Under the pieces are notes generated by a model. The model did not search any database, was not told the DNA's origin, and saw nothing but the letters and a program-made list of their open reading frames with translations. From assembly GCA_038252405.1 (NCBI GenBank), contig JBBSAJ010000005.1, positions 40,598-104,597 of the forward strand: a stretch of DNA of 64,000 bases. The letters run 5' to 3'. The position numbers and the translations under genes are program-made. Shown here piece by piece: positions 55,021 to 63,776 of the stretch. This stretch comes from DATCDE01 sp038252405 (GTDB taxonomy: Bacteria > Actinomycetota > Actinomycetes > Prado026). Every line of letters begins with the position of its first letter. Positions within the stretch are counted from its first letter, which is position 1.

Positions 55021-55749
55021 ATGGACCACCCCGCCGCCCTGCTCGACGCCGCGCTGCGCCGGGACGCCGCCCGCCCGCTGGTCACCTTCTACGACGACGC
55101 GACCGGTGAGCGGGTCGAGCTGTCCGTGGCCTCGTTCGCCAACTGGGTCGCCAAGACCGCGAACCTGGTGGTCGACGGCCTCGGCCTGCAGCCCGGCGAG
55201 GTGCTGGCTCTCGACCTGCCGCGGCACTGGCTCGGCGCGGTGTGGGCGGTGGCCGCCTGGTCGGCCGGCCTGGTCGTGGCGCCCGACGGAGACCCCGGGT
55301 CGTGTGCCGTCGCCGTCACCGGACCGGACGGCGTCGAGGCCAACCGGGCCGCCCCCGAGCTGGTCGTGGTGTCGCTGCGGCCCCTCGGCACCCCGCTCCC
55401 CGACGGGGCGCTGCCGGCCGGCGTGCTCGACTATGCCCGCGAGGTCCCCCTGCACGGCGACCGCTTCGCGGGGGGGCCGCTGGACCCGGCCGCACCGGCG
55501 CTGACCGTGGGTGGCACGGGTCGTACGGCGGCCGAGGTCGTCGAGCTGGCAAGGGACACGGCCACGCGCTGGGGGGTGCCGCCGGGGGGGCGCCTGCTGG
55601 TGGCGGGGGCGCTGCCGCAGCCCGACGAGCTGCTGGCCGCCACCGCGGTGCCGCTCGCGCTGGACGGGTCGGTGGTGCTGTGCGCCCATGCCGCGGCGGA
55701 CTCGCTGGCGGACCGAGCGGCCAGCGAGCGGGTGACCGCTAGCGTGTGA
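55021..55749 (+). CDS. TIGR03089 family protein
   Basis: A 242-aa actinobacterial protein resembling the N-terminal part of acyl-CoA synthetases ('TGERVELSVASFANWVAKTA', 'ANLVVDGLGLQPGEVLALDLP'). It lacks the AMP-binding core and C-terminal domain, so it is probably not an active ligase. It is conserved near fbiA/fbiB, manC and LCP genes. ATG 55021. Its stop overlaps the 3' end of the convergent wall-enzyme gene by 11 nt. Confidence 0.85.
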   Translation: MDHPAALLDAALRRDAARPLVTFYDDATGERVELSVASFANWVAKTANLVVDGLGLQPGEVLALDLPRHWLGAVWAVAAWSAGLVVAPDGDPGSCAVAVTGPDGVEANRAAPELVVVSLRPLGTPLPDGALPAGVLDYAREVPLHGDRFAGGPLDPAAPALTVGGTGRTAAEVVELARDTATRWGVPPGGRLLVAGALPQPDELLAATAVPLALDGSVVLCAHAAADSLADRAASERVTASV

Positions 55750-57259
55750 CCGCGGCGGCCGCCGCGCGGGCGCTCAGGTCGGAGACCGCGCTGGTCCCGC
55801 CCAGGACGGTCACCGTGCCGACCGCCGGGTGGTCGGTCAGCCAGGTCCGTGAGGACGCGGTCAGCGCCGACGGCGCGGTGAGCAGGATGATCCGGCCCAG
55901 GACGCCGCCGGGCAGCGAGTCGACCAGGTTCGCCGCCGCCCCCGACGCCAGCGCCACCTCAGCCGGGTCCACCCGGCCGGCGAAGGTGTCCGCGAGCAGG
56001 GTGGACAGTGCGTAGACATCGGGCGCCTGCAGCACCGTGGGCGAAGGCAGGCTCGCCGCTGCCGTCGAAGGGACGCCGCCCACGACGTAGGTCGAGCGCA
56101 CCCCGAGCGCGCTCATCGCCTGCGCCGTCGCAGCCGGCACCGCTCCCGGCCCGGTGAGCAGCACCGGCATGGACAGCGCGGCGGCCGGGCCGCCAGCGAG
56201 CAGCGCCGCCATCAGCTGGTCGTCGGCGCCGGGCGCCACGACCGCCGTGCCGGAGCCGGCACCGACCTGCCGGGCGATCGCCGCGGCGGTGGCGTACCGG
56301 TCCGCGCCGGCCAGTCGCACGACCCGGATACCGGCGCCCGTGAGCTGGGCCGCCACCGCCGGGCCGACGGCCGCGGTCCCCCCGACCAGGTAGGCGGTGG
56401 CGGGCGCCCGGCGGGCGACCTCGGCGGCGACCGAGGTGGGCAGCCCCGCCACCTGGGTGAGCAGCACGGGGGCCCGCAGGGAGCGGCCGAGCGGGGCGGC
56501 GACCAGCCCGTCCACGAGGTGGGCGTCCGCACCGGAGGCGATCACCACGGCACTGGCCGTCGGGTAGGCGGCCTGCCCGATGGCGACGCTGGTGGCGTAC
56601 CGATCCGTCCCGCCGAGCCGGCGCGTGGGGCAGCCGGCGCTGTCCGGCTGGCAGCCGGTCGCCGCGGTGCCGGTGCTGCCCGGGTAGAACGACGTCTGCG
56701 CGAGCGCCCCCGGCCAGCCCAGCGAGATGTGGATGTGGTCGATGTGCGGGTCGCCGGCGGGTGCGGTGTGCCTGGTCAGGTCGTACGCCCGCCACATCCA
56801 GCTGTCGTAGATCAGGTACATGACCCCGAGCCGGCGGGCCATCGCGTTGGCGTTGCCGTAGGCGTCGGTGGCCAGCAGCCAGCCGATGAAGGCGTCCGCG
56901 GCGGCCTTCTGCGCCGGGACCCGGGAGTCGACCATCCAGTCCAGCGCCCGCCCCTCCTGGTGCCCGCTGGGGCTGGTCGTGCTGCACGCCCGCAGGGTGC
57001 CGAACGACGTGTACGCGGGGTAGGTCCGCCGGATCACGTCCATGATCGCGACGATGCCCGGCTGGACGACGGTCGTGCAGGTGGTCCCCTCGGTGGGGTC
57101 CCAGGGCTGGTAGGAGTCGATCGTCGGGCCGAGGTCCGGCGTCACCGGGACCGCGGCAGCCGCTCGGGCCGGGCCGGCGGGCAGCGCCAGCAGACCGAGG
57201 ACGGCGACGAGGACGGCGGCCAGCAGACGGGACGGCCGCCCCAGCACGAGGGGGCTCAC
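55739..57259 (-). CDS. secreted M15-like peptidase with three PF04122 cell-wall-binding repeats
   Basis: A 506-aa exported protein. The signal peptide runs to about residue 35. A LAS/M15-type domain follows, with zinc ligands suggested by His100 and Asp107 in 'SGHQEGRALDWMVD' and His175/His177 in 'HIDHIHISLGW'; it should cleave peptidoglycan peptides. The PF04122 repeats start at 'RRLGGTDRYATSVAIG' (about 213), 'VRLAGADRYATAAAIA' (about 314) and a degenerate third copy (from about 410). GTG 57259 has AGGAGG upstream. A strong hairpin separates it from the SpoIID-like gene. Confidence 0.88.
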   Translation of the reverse strand: MSPLVLGRPSRLLAAVLVAVLGLLALPAGPARAAAAVPVTPDLGPTIDSYQPWDPTEGTTCTTVVQPGIVAIMDVIRRTYPAYTSFGTLRACSTTSPSGHQEGRALDWMVDSRVPAQKAAADAFIGWLLATDAYGNANAMARRLGVMYLIYDSWMWRAYDLTRHTAPAGDPHIDHIHISLGWPGALAQTSFYPGSTGTAATGCQPDSAGCPTRRLGGTDRYATSVAIGQAAYPTASAVVIASGADAHLVDGLVAAPLGRSLRAPVLLTQVAGLPTSVAAEVARRAPATAYLVGGTAAVGPAVAAQLTGAGIRVVRLAGADRYATAAAIARQVGAGSGTAVVAPGADDQLMAALLAGGPAAALSMPVLLTGPGAVPAATAQAMSALGVRSTYVVGGVPSTAAASLPSPTVLQAPDVYALSTLLADTFAGRVDPAEVALASGAAANLVDSLPGGVLGRIILLTAPSALTASSRTWLTDHPAVGTVTVLGGTSAVSDLSARAAAAAVTR

Positions 57260-57277
57260 CCTCTCCTCCTCGGCAGC

Positions 57278-57321
57278 CGGCCGGACACCTCGATCCCCCG
57301 ATCGGGGGTGCTGTCCGGCCG
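57278..57321 (-). terminator. nested hairpin between two wall-enzyme genes
   Basis: The outer 10-bp stem CGGCCGGACA/TGTCCGGCCG encloses an inner CCCCC-GATC-GGGGG hairpin. It begins 1 nt after the SpoIID/LytB stop (57323) and ends 18 nt before the next start. It is a likely terminator, so the M15-like gene probably has its own expression control. Confidence 0.65.
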
Positions 57322-57322
57322 C

Positions 57323-59488
57323 TCAGCCGGCCCCGAACGCGGTGACCGCGGCCACCACCACCTGGTCGGTGAGCACGCCGGTGCCGCCGATGATCAGCAG
57401 CTTCTGCAGGCTGGACGCCTGCTTGAGCCAGGCCGCCACCTCGGGCGGTAGCTGCGCGGACGTGTACAGCGTCGCCCGGCCCAGCGGGCTGGCCGCGAGG
57501 GCGTCGACGAGCGAGCCGTCGGACCCTGCCGTCAGCGCCACCTGGGTCATGTCCAGCAGCGAGGAGAACGCCTGGGTCACGGCGACCGACGTGCCGTAGC
57601 GGGAGGCGCCGCCGGCCCGGTACGGCGTGGGCAGCTGGGCCAGCACCGCGTCGGACACCACCCCGGTGCCGCCGACGACGGTGACCGCCTTCGACCCGAG
57701 CGCGGTGAGCTCCGCACGGGTGGCTGCGGGCACCGCGCCGGCCAGCACGAGCAGGATCGGTCGCCCGGCTCCGGCGGCCGGTCCCGCCGCGGCCATCGCG
57801 TCGGCCAGGCTGGTGCCGTTGACGACCACGGCCGGCGTGCCCGCGGCGACGCCCATGGCCTGGGCCACGGCCGCCGCGGTGCTGAACCGGTCGGCACCAG
57901 CGACCCGCTTGACCGTCGTGACACCCAGGGCCGCGAGCGACTTCTCCAGGCCGACGCCGAGCGCGCTCGCCCCGCCCACCAGGTACACCCTGGTCGCCTT
58001 GCGGCGGGTCAGCTCGGCCGCCGTCACGGCTGGCAGGCTCGACGCGGTCGCCAGCAGGATCGGCGCGCCCAGCTTGGCCGCCAGCGGACCGGACACCATC
58101 CCGTCGACCAGGTGGTCGTTCTCGCCGGAGACCAGCACCACCGTGGTGGCTGTGGGTGCGGCCACCTTGCCGACCGCGACCGCGGTGGCGTAGCGGTCGG
58201 CACCGGCCAGCCGCTGGACCGGCAGCAGGGCCGCAGTGGGCTGCGCGCCGCTGTCCTTGACCCACGTCGAGGGCAGCACGAGCCGGCTGGCCAGCTGCGC
58301 GCCGGTGATGGTCGCGGTCGCGCCCGTCGACGACGTCGCCGTCACCTGCTTGACGGCGCCGCTGACGTAGCGGGTGACCACCTTCCAGGTGGCGACGTCC
58401 GCGAGCCCGAACGCCGCGGCCACCGTGGCCTGGGTCAGGGTCCGGGTCCAGGCCGCGTACGTCGGGTTGAGCGTGGGGTCGAGGCTCCAGTGGTCGTCGA
58501 CGCTGCGCGTGTAGGACAGCGCCGTGCTCCAGACGTCCTCGCTGTTTTGGGTCTTGCCGCCGCTGGAGGAGAAGAAGTAGGCGGGCACCGTCTTGCCGGC
58601 CACGGTGACGGCGAGGCCGGTGGTCGCCGTCGCGTCGGTGGCGGCGACCGCCGCAGCCCACTGCGCCCCGTAGGCGCCGCTCTGCTTGCTGTAGCCCACG
58701 AAGACCTGGTCGGCGGTCGTGTCGTAGACGTGGCAGGCGCAGGCGCTGCGCAGCCCCGCGGCGTACCGCGACAGGGCGAACGAGCGCGATGCGATCACCT
58801 GGGCCTGCAGCGCGGCCGCCGGCCATGACGACGGCATCTCGCCGAGGCCCAGCAGGTACTCGTCGTGCAGCCGCACCGCGTTGACGACCTCGAGCTGGCC
58901 GGCGACCACGCGGGCCTCGACGGTGCCGTACCGGTAGGCGGTGCCGTTGACCGTGAGCACCGTGGCGGCCGTGCCGGCCGCGTTCGGCACCCGGGTGCCG
59001 GCCCAGTGGAAGGTGACCACCGGGGCGGTGGCGACCGCCGCGCCGGCTCGGCTGACCGTGACGTTGGTGCCGGAGACCCCCAGCGTCCAGGTGTCCGCAG
59101 CGGTGCCCAGGACCGGCGCGCTGCTCGCGCCGCCGCTCGGGTCCAGCTCGACACCGCCCCCCCCGGTGGCCAGCGCCGTGCTGCGGATGGTCGCCGTCGC
59201 GACGGCGTGCAGCAGGTTCACCCGCAGGTCCATCGCGTCCGGGACGGCGGCCACGGCGGAGCCCGTGTAGTAGTGGGTGATGATCTGCGCTGCGGTGCTG
59301 CCCCCCTTGGCCATGCCCGCAGCGCCGTACTGCGACATGCCCACGCCGTGCCCGAACCCGCTGCCGCTGAAGTCGAACCAGGCCGGCAGGTCGGTGGGTG
59401 TGGCGGCCTGCGCCGGCGGCGCCGCGGCCATCAGGCCGGCGACCAGCGCCAGCCCCGCCAGCGCCGCGACCGCCCCGCGTCTGGCCAT
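57323..59488 (-). CDS. secreted SpoIID/LytB-domain protein with three PF04122 repeats
   Basis: A 721-aa exported protein. The signal peptide ends near 'APPAQAA' (about 29). 'FSGSGFGHGVGMSQYGAAGMA' and 'LGLGEMPSSWPAAALQAQV' (Glu217, the catalytic residue of SpoIID) define a lytic-transglycosylase-like SpoIID/LytB domain, extending to about 410. Three PF04122 repeats start at about 425, 527 and 624 ('RLAGADRYATAVAVGK', 'RVAGADRFSTAAAVAQ', 'GGASRYGTSVAVTQ'). It should cut glycan strands while held in the wall. The ATG shares one base with the amidase stop (TGATG), so the two are coupled. Confidence 0.9.
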   Translation of the reverse strand: MARRGAVAALAGLALVAGLMAAAPPAQAATPTDLPAWFDFSGSGFGHGVGMSQYGAAGMAKGGSTAAQIITHYYTGSAVAAVPDAMDLRVNLLHAVATATIRSTALATGGGGVELDPSGGASSAPVLGTAADTWTLGVSGTNVTVSRAGAAVATAPVVTFHWAGTRVPNAAGTAATVLTVNGTAYRYGTVEARVVAGQLEVVNAVRLHDEYLLGLGEMPSSWPAAALQAQVIASRSFALSRYAAGLRSACACHVYDTTADQVFVGYSKQSGAYGAQWAAAVAATDATATTGLAVTVAGKTVPAYFFSSSGGKTQNSEDVWSTALSYTRSVDDHWSLDPTLNPTYAAWTRTLTQATVAAAFGLADVATWKVVTRYVSGAVKQVTATSSTGATATITGAQLASRLVLPSTWVKDSGAQPTAALLPVQRLAGADRYATAVAVGKVAAPTATTVVLVSGENDHLVDGMVSGPLAAKLGAPILLATASSLPAVTAAELTRRKATRVYLVGGASALGVGLEKSLAALGVTTVKRVAGADRFSTAAAVAQAMGVAAGTPAVVVNGTSLADAMAAAGPAAGAGRPILLVLAGAVPAATRAELTALGSKAVTVVGGTGVVSDAVLAQLPTPYRAGGASRYGTSVAVTQAFSSLLDMTQVALTAGSDGSLVDALAASPLGRATLYTSAQLPPEVAAWLKQASSLQKLLIIGGTGVLTDQVVVAAVTAFGAG

Positions 59489-61905
59489 CAGCTGGCCGCC
59501 TGGTCGAGCTGCATCCGGACGACGTCGCTGACCGCGCCGGTGCCGCCCAGGAGCAGGGCCTTCTGCACCGCGTTGGCCTGGACGAAGGCGGCCGTCTCGG
59601 TCGGCAGCTGGCTGCGCTGCGTCAGCAGCATGAGCTGGCCCAGTGAGCCGCCGGCCAGCGCGTCGACGAGGTTCGCCGGGTCACCGGACCCCAGCACGAT
59701 GGTCGTCGCTGGCACCTGCCCCGCGAACAGGGTGGCCACCGCGGCCGCGGTCGCGTACCGGTTGGCTCCGGCCGCCCTGGTCACCCCCGGCAGGCCGCTC
59801 ACGGAGGCGCTGGCGATCGCGCCCTCGCCGCCGACCACGAGGACGCCGGTCGCGCCCAGGCTGCCGATCGCCGCGGCGGTCTCCGGCGGCACGCTGCCGG
59901 CCTGGGTGAGCAGGATCGGGCGGCCGGTGGCCGCGGCCGGTCCGCCGGCGGCGAGCGCATCGACGAGGTGGGCGTCGTCCCCGGATGCCAGCAGCACGTC
60001 AGTGGCCTTCCCGATCTGGGCGGCCACCCGGGCCGCAGTGGCGTACCGGTTGACGCCGTCCAGCCGGATGATTCCGGCGGCGGGGACCCCGAGGGCCCGC
60101 AGGCCGTCGACGACGCCCTGGCCGAGAGCGCCGAGCCCGCCGACCAGGTAGACGGTGGTCACCTTGCGCGCGGCCAGGTCGGCGCTCACGCCGGCCGGCA
60201 GGGCGTCCACCCCGGACAGCAGCAGCGGGGCGGCGAGCGACTTCGCCAGCGGGGCCGCCACCAGGCCGTCGACCAGGTGGCTCGTCACGCCGGAGGCCAG
60301 CACCGCGGTGGTCGCGGTCGGGGCGGCCACCTTGCCGATGGCCACGCTGGTCCCGTAGCGGTCGCTGCCGGCCAGCCGGGTGATCGGCAGGCAGGTGGCC
60401 GGGACGCCGGCGGTGGCGGTCACTCCGTACGTCATTGCGGCGCTGCGGGCGATGTCCGCGCCGGCGGCCGACTCGAGGAGCAGCTGGTACACGCTGGGCG
60501 GAGCCACGGTGCCGTCCGGCAGCTTGCCGTCCCAGGTCGCGGTGAGCTTGGCCCCGGCGGCGACCGACCCGGTGAGCACCCGCGCCGTCACCCCGGTGCA
60601 CAGCGACTTCACGGTCAGCGTCCAGGTCTGCGCCTTGGGCACCGTCGCGGTGACCGTGGTGGCCGCCCCCGGCAGCCCGGACGCCGGCGACACGACCGGG
60701 TCGAACACGGCGGCCCCGATGAACGCGACGGCCTGGGCCCGGATGCTGTCCATGTACGGGTACAGGTACCGGCCGGGGCAGGCGGTGGACACCACGTCCC
60801 GGTGCGCCGAGATCGCCTTGATGGTGGCCACGGTCCCGGCCGGGTACTTCGTGCCGGTGTAGCCACCAGAGACCAGCGACTGGTAGCCGTTGGGGTTGCG
60901 GTGGAACAGGTCGAGCTTCCAGGCCATGATCCGGGCGATGCCGGTGACCATGGCCGCCGACGGCGCGGCGGCGTCCAGGTTGCCCAGCGCGGCCACCCCG
61001 AAGCTGTTGGTGTTGAAGCCTCCGGTGTGGGCGCCCATGACCGCCTTGTCGACGCCCCCCGCGCGGCCCTCGTAGATGCGACCGGCCATGTCGACCAGGA
61101 AGTTGTAGGCGATGTCGTTCCAGCCCAGCCCGACGGTGTCGTAGGCGTAGATGGCCCGGATGTCCTTGGCCGCGTCGGCCTGGGTCCAGCCGGACCTCTG
61201 CCAGTAGCTGTTCGCGGAAGCCGTGTGGTGGACGAAGCCCACCTTGACCGTGCTCATGTACGTCGGCGGGCCGTTGCGCAGGCTCTCGTCAGCGCCCCAG
61301 GCGGCCCGGCTGACGATCGGCGGGGTCGAGCTGGCCGCCTGGGCCGAGCTGCCCACGTGCGTCGGCTGCATGCTGCCGTCGGCGGTCGAGGTGCCCGGGT
61401 CGACCAGCTGGAGTCGCACGTCGGCGGGCGCCGTGCCGTTCGGGGTGTCCATGCGGACCTGAACGCCGTCCGAGCCCGGCGCGAGGATCGGCTCGGTGCC
61501 CTGGCGGCCGTGGCGGCCCTCCACGGAGCCCGGGTCCGGCGTGTCGTCGCTGATCGCGAGCTCCTCCCAGGTGCCCCAGCCGGAGGAGCTGTGCAGCCGC
61601 ACGTGCACCGTTGACCCCGGTGCGGCGGCACCGGTCCAGGACAGACCGGCCAGCCGGAACGGCTGCACCGAGTCGGTGGCGGTGAGCTCGGGGGTCAGGA
61701 CGGCGACCTCGCTGGGCTTCGCCGCGCTGGCGGTGTCGGTGCTGGCCGTGTGCAGCGAGGCCCGGTCGACGCCGTTCAGGTGCCACTGCTGCAGGCGGGG
61801 CGCCACCGGATGGGACTGCGCGGCCGGCGCGGAGACGACCGGCAACGCGAGGGTCACCGGAACGACCAACGCGACGACGAGGGCGGCGGCGGGCAACGGA
61901 CGCAT
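59488..61905 (-). CDS. secreted PGRP-type N-acetylmuramoyl-L-alanine amidase with three PF04122 repeats
   Basis: An 805-aa exported zinc amidase. After the signal peptide (to about 30) and a beta-rich region, the PGRP/amidase domain (197-380) starts 'VSRAAWGADESLRNGPP' and has His226/227 in 'GFVHHTAS', His293, and the zinc pair His368 and Cys376 in 'SAHRDVVSTACPGRY', so it looks active. A FlgD-like Ig domain ('LTATWDGKLPDGTVAPPSVY') lies at about 412-496. Three PF04122 repeats follow from about 509, 613 and 709. ATG 61905. A strongly folded leader lies upstream. Confidence 0.92.
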   Translation of the reverse strand: MRPLPAAALVVALVVPVTLALPVVSAPAAQSHPVAPRLQQWHLNGVDRASLHTASTDTASAAKPSEVAVLTPELTATDSVQPFRLAGLSWTGAAAPGSTVHVRLHSSSGWGTWEELAISDDTPDPGSVEGRHGRQGTEPILAPGSDGVQVRMDTPNGTAPADVRLQLVDPGTSTADGSMQPTHVGSSAQAASSTPPIVSRAAWGADESLRNGPPTYMSTVKVGFVHHTASANSYWQRSGWTQADAAKDIRAIYAYDTVGLGWNDIAYNFLVDMAGRIYEGRAGGVDKAVMGAHTGGFNTNSFGVAALGNLDAAAPSAAMVTGIARIMAWKLDLFHRNPNGYQSLVSGGYTGTKYPAGTVATIKAISAHRDVVSTACPGRYLYPYMDSIRAQAVAFIGAAVFDPVVSPASGLPGAATTVTATVPKAQTWTLTVKSLCTGVTARVLTGSVAAGAKLTATWDGKLPDGTVAPPSVYQLLLESAAGADIARSAAMTYGVTATAGVPATCLPITRLAGSDRYGTSVAIGKVAAPTATTAVLASGVTSHLVDGLVAAPLAKSLAAPLLLSGVDALPAGVSADLAARKVTTVYLVGGLGALGQGVVDGLRALGVPAAGIIRLDGVNRYATAARVAAQIGKATDVLLASGDDAHLVDALAAGGPAAATGRPILLTQAGSVPPETAAAIGSLGATGVLVVGGEGAIASASVSGLPGVTRAAGANRYATAAAVATLFAGQVPATTIVLGSGDPANLVDALAGGSLGQLMLLTQRSQLPTETAAFVQANAVQKALLLGGTGAVSDVVRMQLDQAAS

Positions 61906-62260
61906 GAGCAGCGGACTTCCCTTGGCGTGTCAGCTCGTGAGGGCGGGCTTCGCGGGTCGGCCACAGGTGCGTTGGCCGTCCCCGCGTGGTTCCTCTCCAG
62001 GCCGATGGCCTTCCTCGTCGACGGGTCAGTTAGTGCTTCGGCCGGTCACGGCGAGGCCTTGACGGCGGCTCGACGTCGGACTCTGCCACAGATCGCCGAA
62101 TCGGCACAGATCAGGACGAATCAGCGGAGACCGACGCGCGCGGACCGGCGGAGCAGCCGGCGCGGCTACACTGAATGGTTCATCCTGCGCTCCGAGCCGC
62201 CAGTCTGTGTCCCTTCGACACCTCCGGACGCGCACCCGGTCAGGAGACGGATCCCGGAGC
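61906..62260. other. 355-nt divergent regulatory region (amidase / LCP)
   Basis: It has no gene. On the minus strand the amidase leader has a nested hairpin at 61951-61986 (CGCGGG/CCCGCG enclosing CGGCCA/TGGCCG) and a smaller AGGCC/GGCCT hairpin at 61999-62011. On the plus strand TACACT at 62167-62172 could be a -10 box for the LCP gene, without a good -35. I could not match the leader to the c-di-AMP (ydaO) riboswitch by eye. Confidence 0.5.
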
Positions 62261-63673
62261 ATGTCGCACCCCGCTGCCACTCGACGCGCGCACCACCCCT
62301 GGCGATGGGTCGCGGGCGCGGTCGCGCTGCTGCTCGTCGTCGTGACGGTGGGCGGTGTCCTGGTCTACCGGCACCTGCAGGGCAACCTCACCACGGTCGA
62401 CGTCGCCGGGGCCCTCGGCACCGCCCGGCCGAGCAAGTCACCGGCCGCCGCAGCAGCGAGCCAGCCGCTGAACATCCTGGTCATGGGCTCCGACACCCGG
62501 GCCGGTCAGGGCAGCGAGTACGGGTCCGCGTCGGTCATCGCCGGCGCCCGGTCGGACACGGCGATGCTCGTGCACCTGTACGCCGACCGCCAGCGGGCGC
62601 TGGTGCTGAGCATCCCGCGGGACACCTGGACCCAGATCCCGTCCTGCCCGCTGCCGGGGGGCAAGACGGCGCAGCCCTCCGAGCAACGCTTCAACGCGGC
62701 GTTCGGGATCGGCGGCCCGGCCTGCTCGATCAAGACGCTGGAGGCGCTCACCGGCATCTACGTCGACCACTTCGTGGTGGTGGACTTCGACGGGTTCAAG
62801 AAGCTGGTGGACTCCCTCGGAGGGGTCAAGGTCTGCCTCAACGAGTCGGTGGACGACCCCAAGAGCAAGCTGGTGCTGTCGGCGGGGACGCACGTGGTCA
62901 CCGGGGACACGGCGCTGGCCTTCGTGCGGGCCCGGGAGACCCTCGGCGACGGCAGCGACATCGGCCGGATCAGCCGGCAGCAGGCGTTCCTCTCCTCCAT
63001 GGTGCAGGAGGTCAAGTCGACCTCGCTGCTGCTCGACCCGGTCCGGCTGTTCAAGGTCCTCGACGCGGCCACCGCCTCCATCACCACCGACCCGAGTCTG
63101 GGCAGCCTGAACGCGCTGCGGAAGCTGGCCCAGGGCGTGGCCGGCATCGCACCGAGCCGGGTCACCTTCGTCACGCTGCCGTGGAAGCCCCGCGGCGACG
63201 GCGCCACCGTCGTGGTCAACGAGGCCGAGGCCCAGCCGATCTTCGACGCGATCAAGAACGACTCGACCTGGCCGGCCGCCACGGCCAGCACCGCGAGCCC
63301 GTCCAGCCCGCCGCTGAAGACCGCGCCCAGCGCCGTGCACGTGCGGGTGCTGAACGCGACCGGGACGGCGGGACGGGCCACCGAGGTCGCCGCCGAGCTG
63401 AGGAAGCAGGGCTTCGTCGTCGACGGCACCGGCACGGCGAGCGCGGTCAGCGCCGCCACGACCGTGCGCTACTCGCCGGCGTACGACGAGTCCGGCCGCA
63501 CCCTGACCGCCGCCGTGAAGGGGGCCATCGCTGAGGCGGACCCGGCGCTCGACAGCGTGCTGGAGCTGGTGGTCGGGACCGACTACAGCGGCGTGCAGGC
63601 GGTCACCGTGCCCGGCGCGTCGCCGTCGGCGTCGGTGTCCAGCCGGTCGGCTGCGGACAACATCTGCTCCTGA
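62261..63673 (+). CDS. LytR-CpsA-Psr (LCP) family cell-wall glycopolymer ligase
   Basis: A 470-aa membrane-anchored enzyme that transfers lipid-linked glycopolymers onto peptidoglycan. One TM segment (about 17-37) is followed by the extracellular LCP domain with 'NILVMGSDTRAGQ', 'ARSDTAMLVHLYADRQ', 'VLSIPRDTWTQIP' and 'DGSDIGRISRQQAFLSSM', which hold the conserved Arg/Asp residues for the polyprenyl phosphate. A C-terminal LytR_C domain ('HVRVLNATGTAGRATEVAAE') follows. ATG 62261 is my choice; GTG 62207 is in frame upstream. It is divergent from the amidase and fits a wall-assembly locus with GDP-mannose supply nearby. Confidence 0.92.
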   Translation: MSHPAATRRAHHPWRWVAGAVALLLVVVTVGGVLVYRHLQGNLTTVDVAGALGTARPSKSPAAAAASQPLNILVMGSDTRAGQGSEYGSASVIAGARSDTAMLVHLYADRQRALVLSIPRDTWTQIPSCPLPGGKTAQPSEQRFNAAFGIGGPACSIKTLEALTGIYVDHFVVVDFDGFKKLVDSLGGVKVCLNESVDDPKSKLVLSAGTHVVTGDTALAFVRARETLGDGSDIGRISRQQAFLSSMVQEVKSTSLLLDPVRLFKVLDAATASITTDPSLGSLNALRKLAQGVAGIAPSRVTFVTLPWKPRGDGATVVVNEAEAQPIFDAIKNDSTWPAATASTASPSSPPLKTAPSAVHVRVLNATGTAGRATEVAAELRKQGFVVDGTGTASAVSAATTVRYSPAYDESGRTLTAAVKGAIAEADPALDSVLELVVGTDYSGVQAVTVPGASPSASVSSRSAADNICS

Positions 63674-63776
63674 GCCGATCTCCGAAACCCCCTCGGGTGC
63701 CGGGCTGGTCCACAGGCTGTCCGGGTGCTGTTCTCGTGGCCCGGGAACTGTCGGTGGGTGTCGGCATGATGGGGTC

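Noticed and set aside
61906..62100. c-di-AMP (ydaO) riboswitch in the amidase leader
   Set aside because: The conserved core segments are not visible; I kept only the observation of a folded leader.
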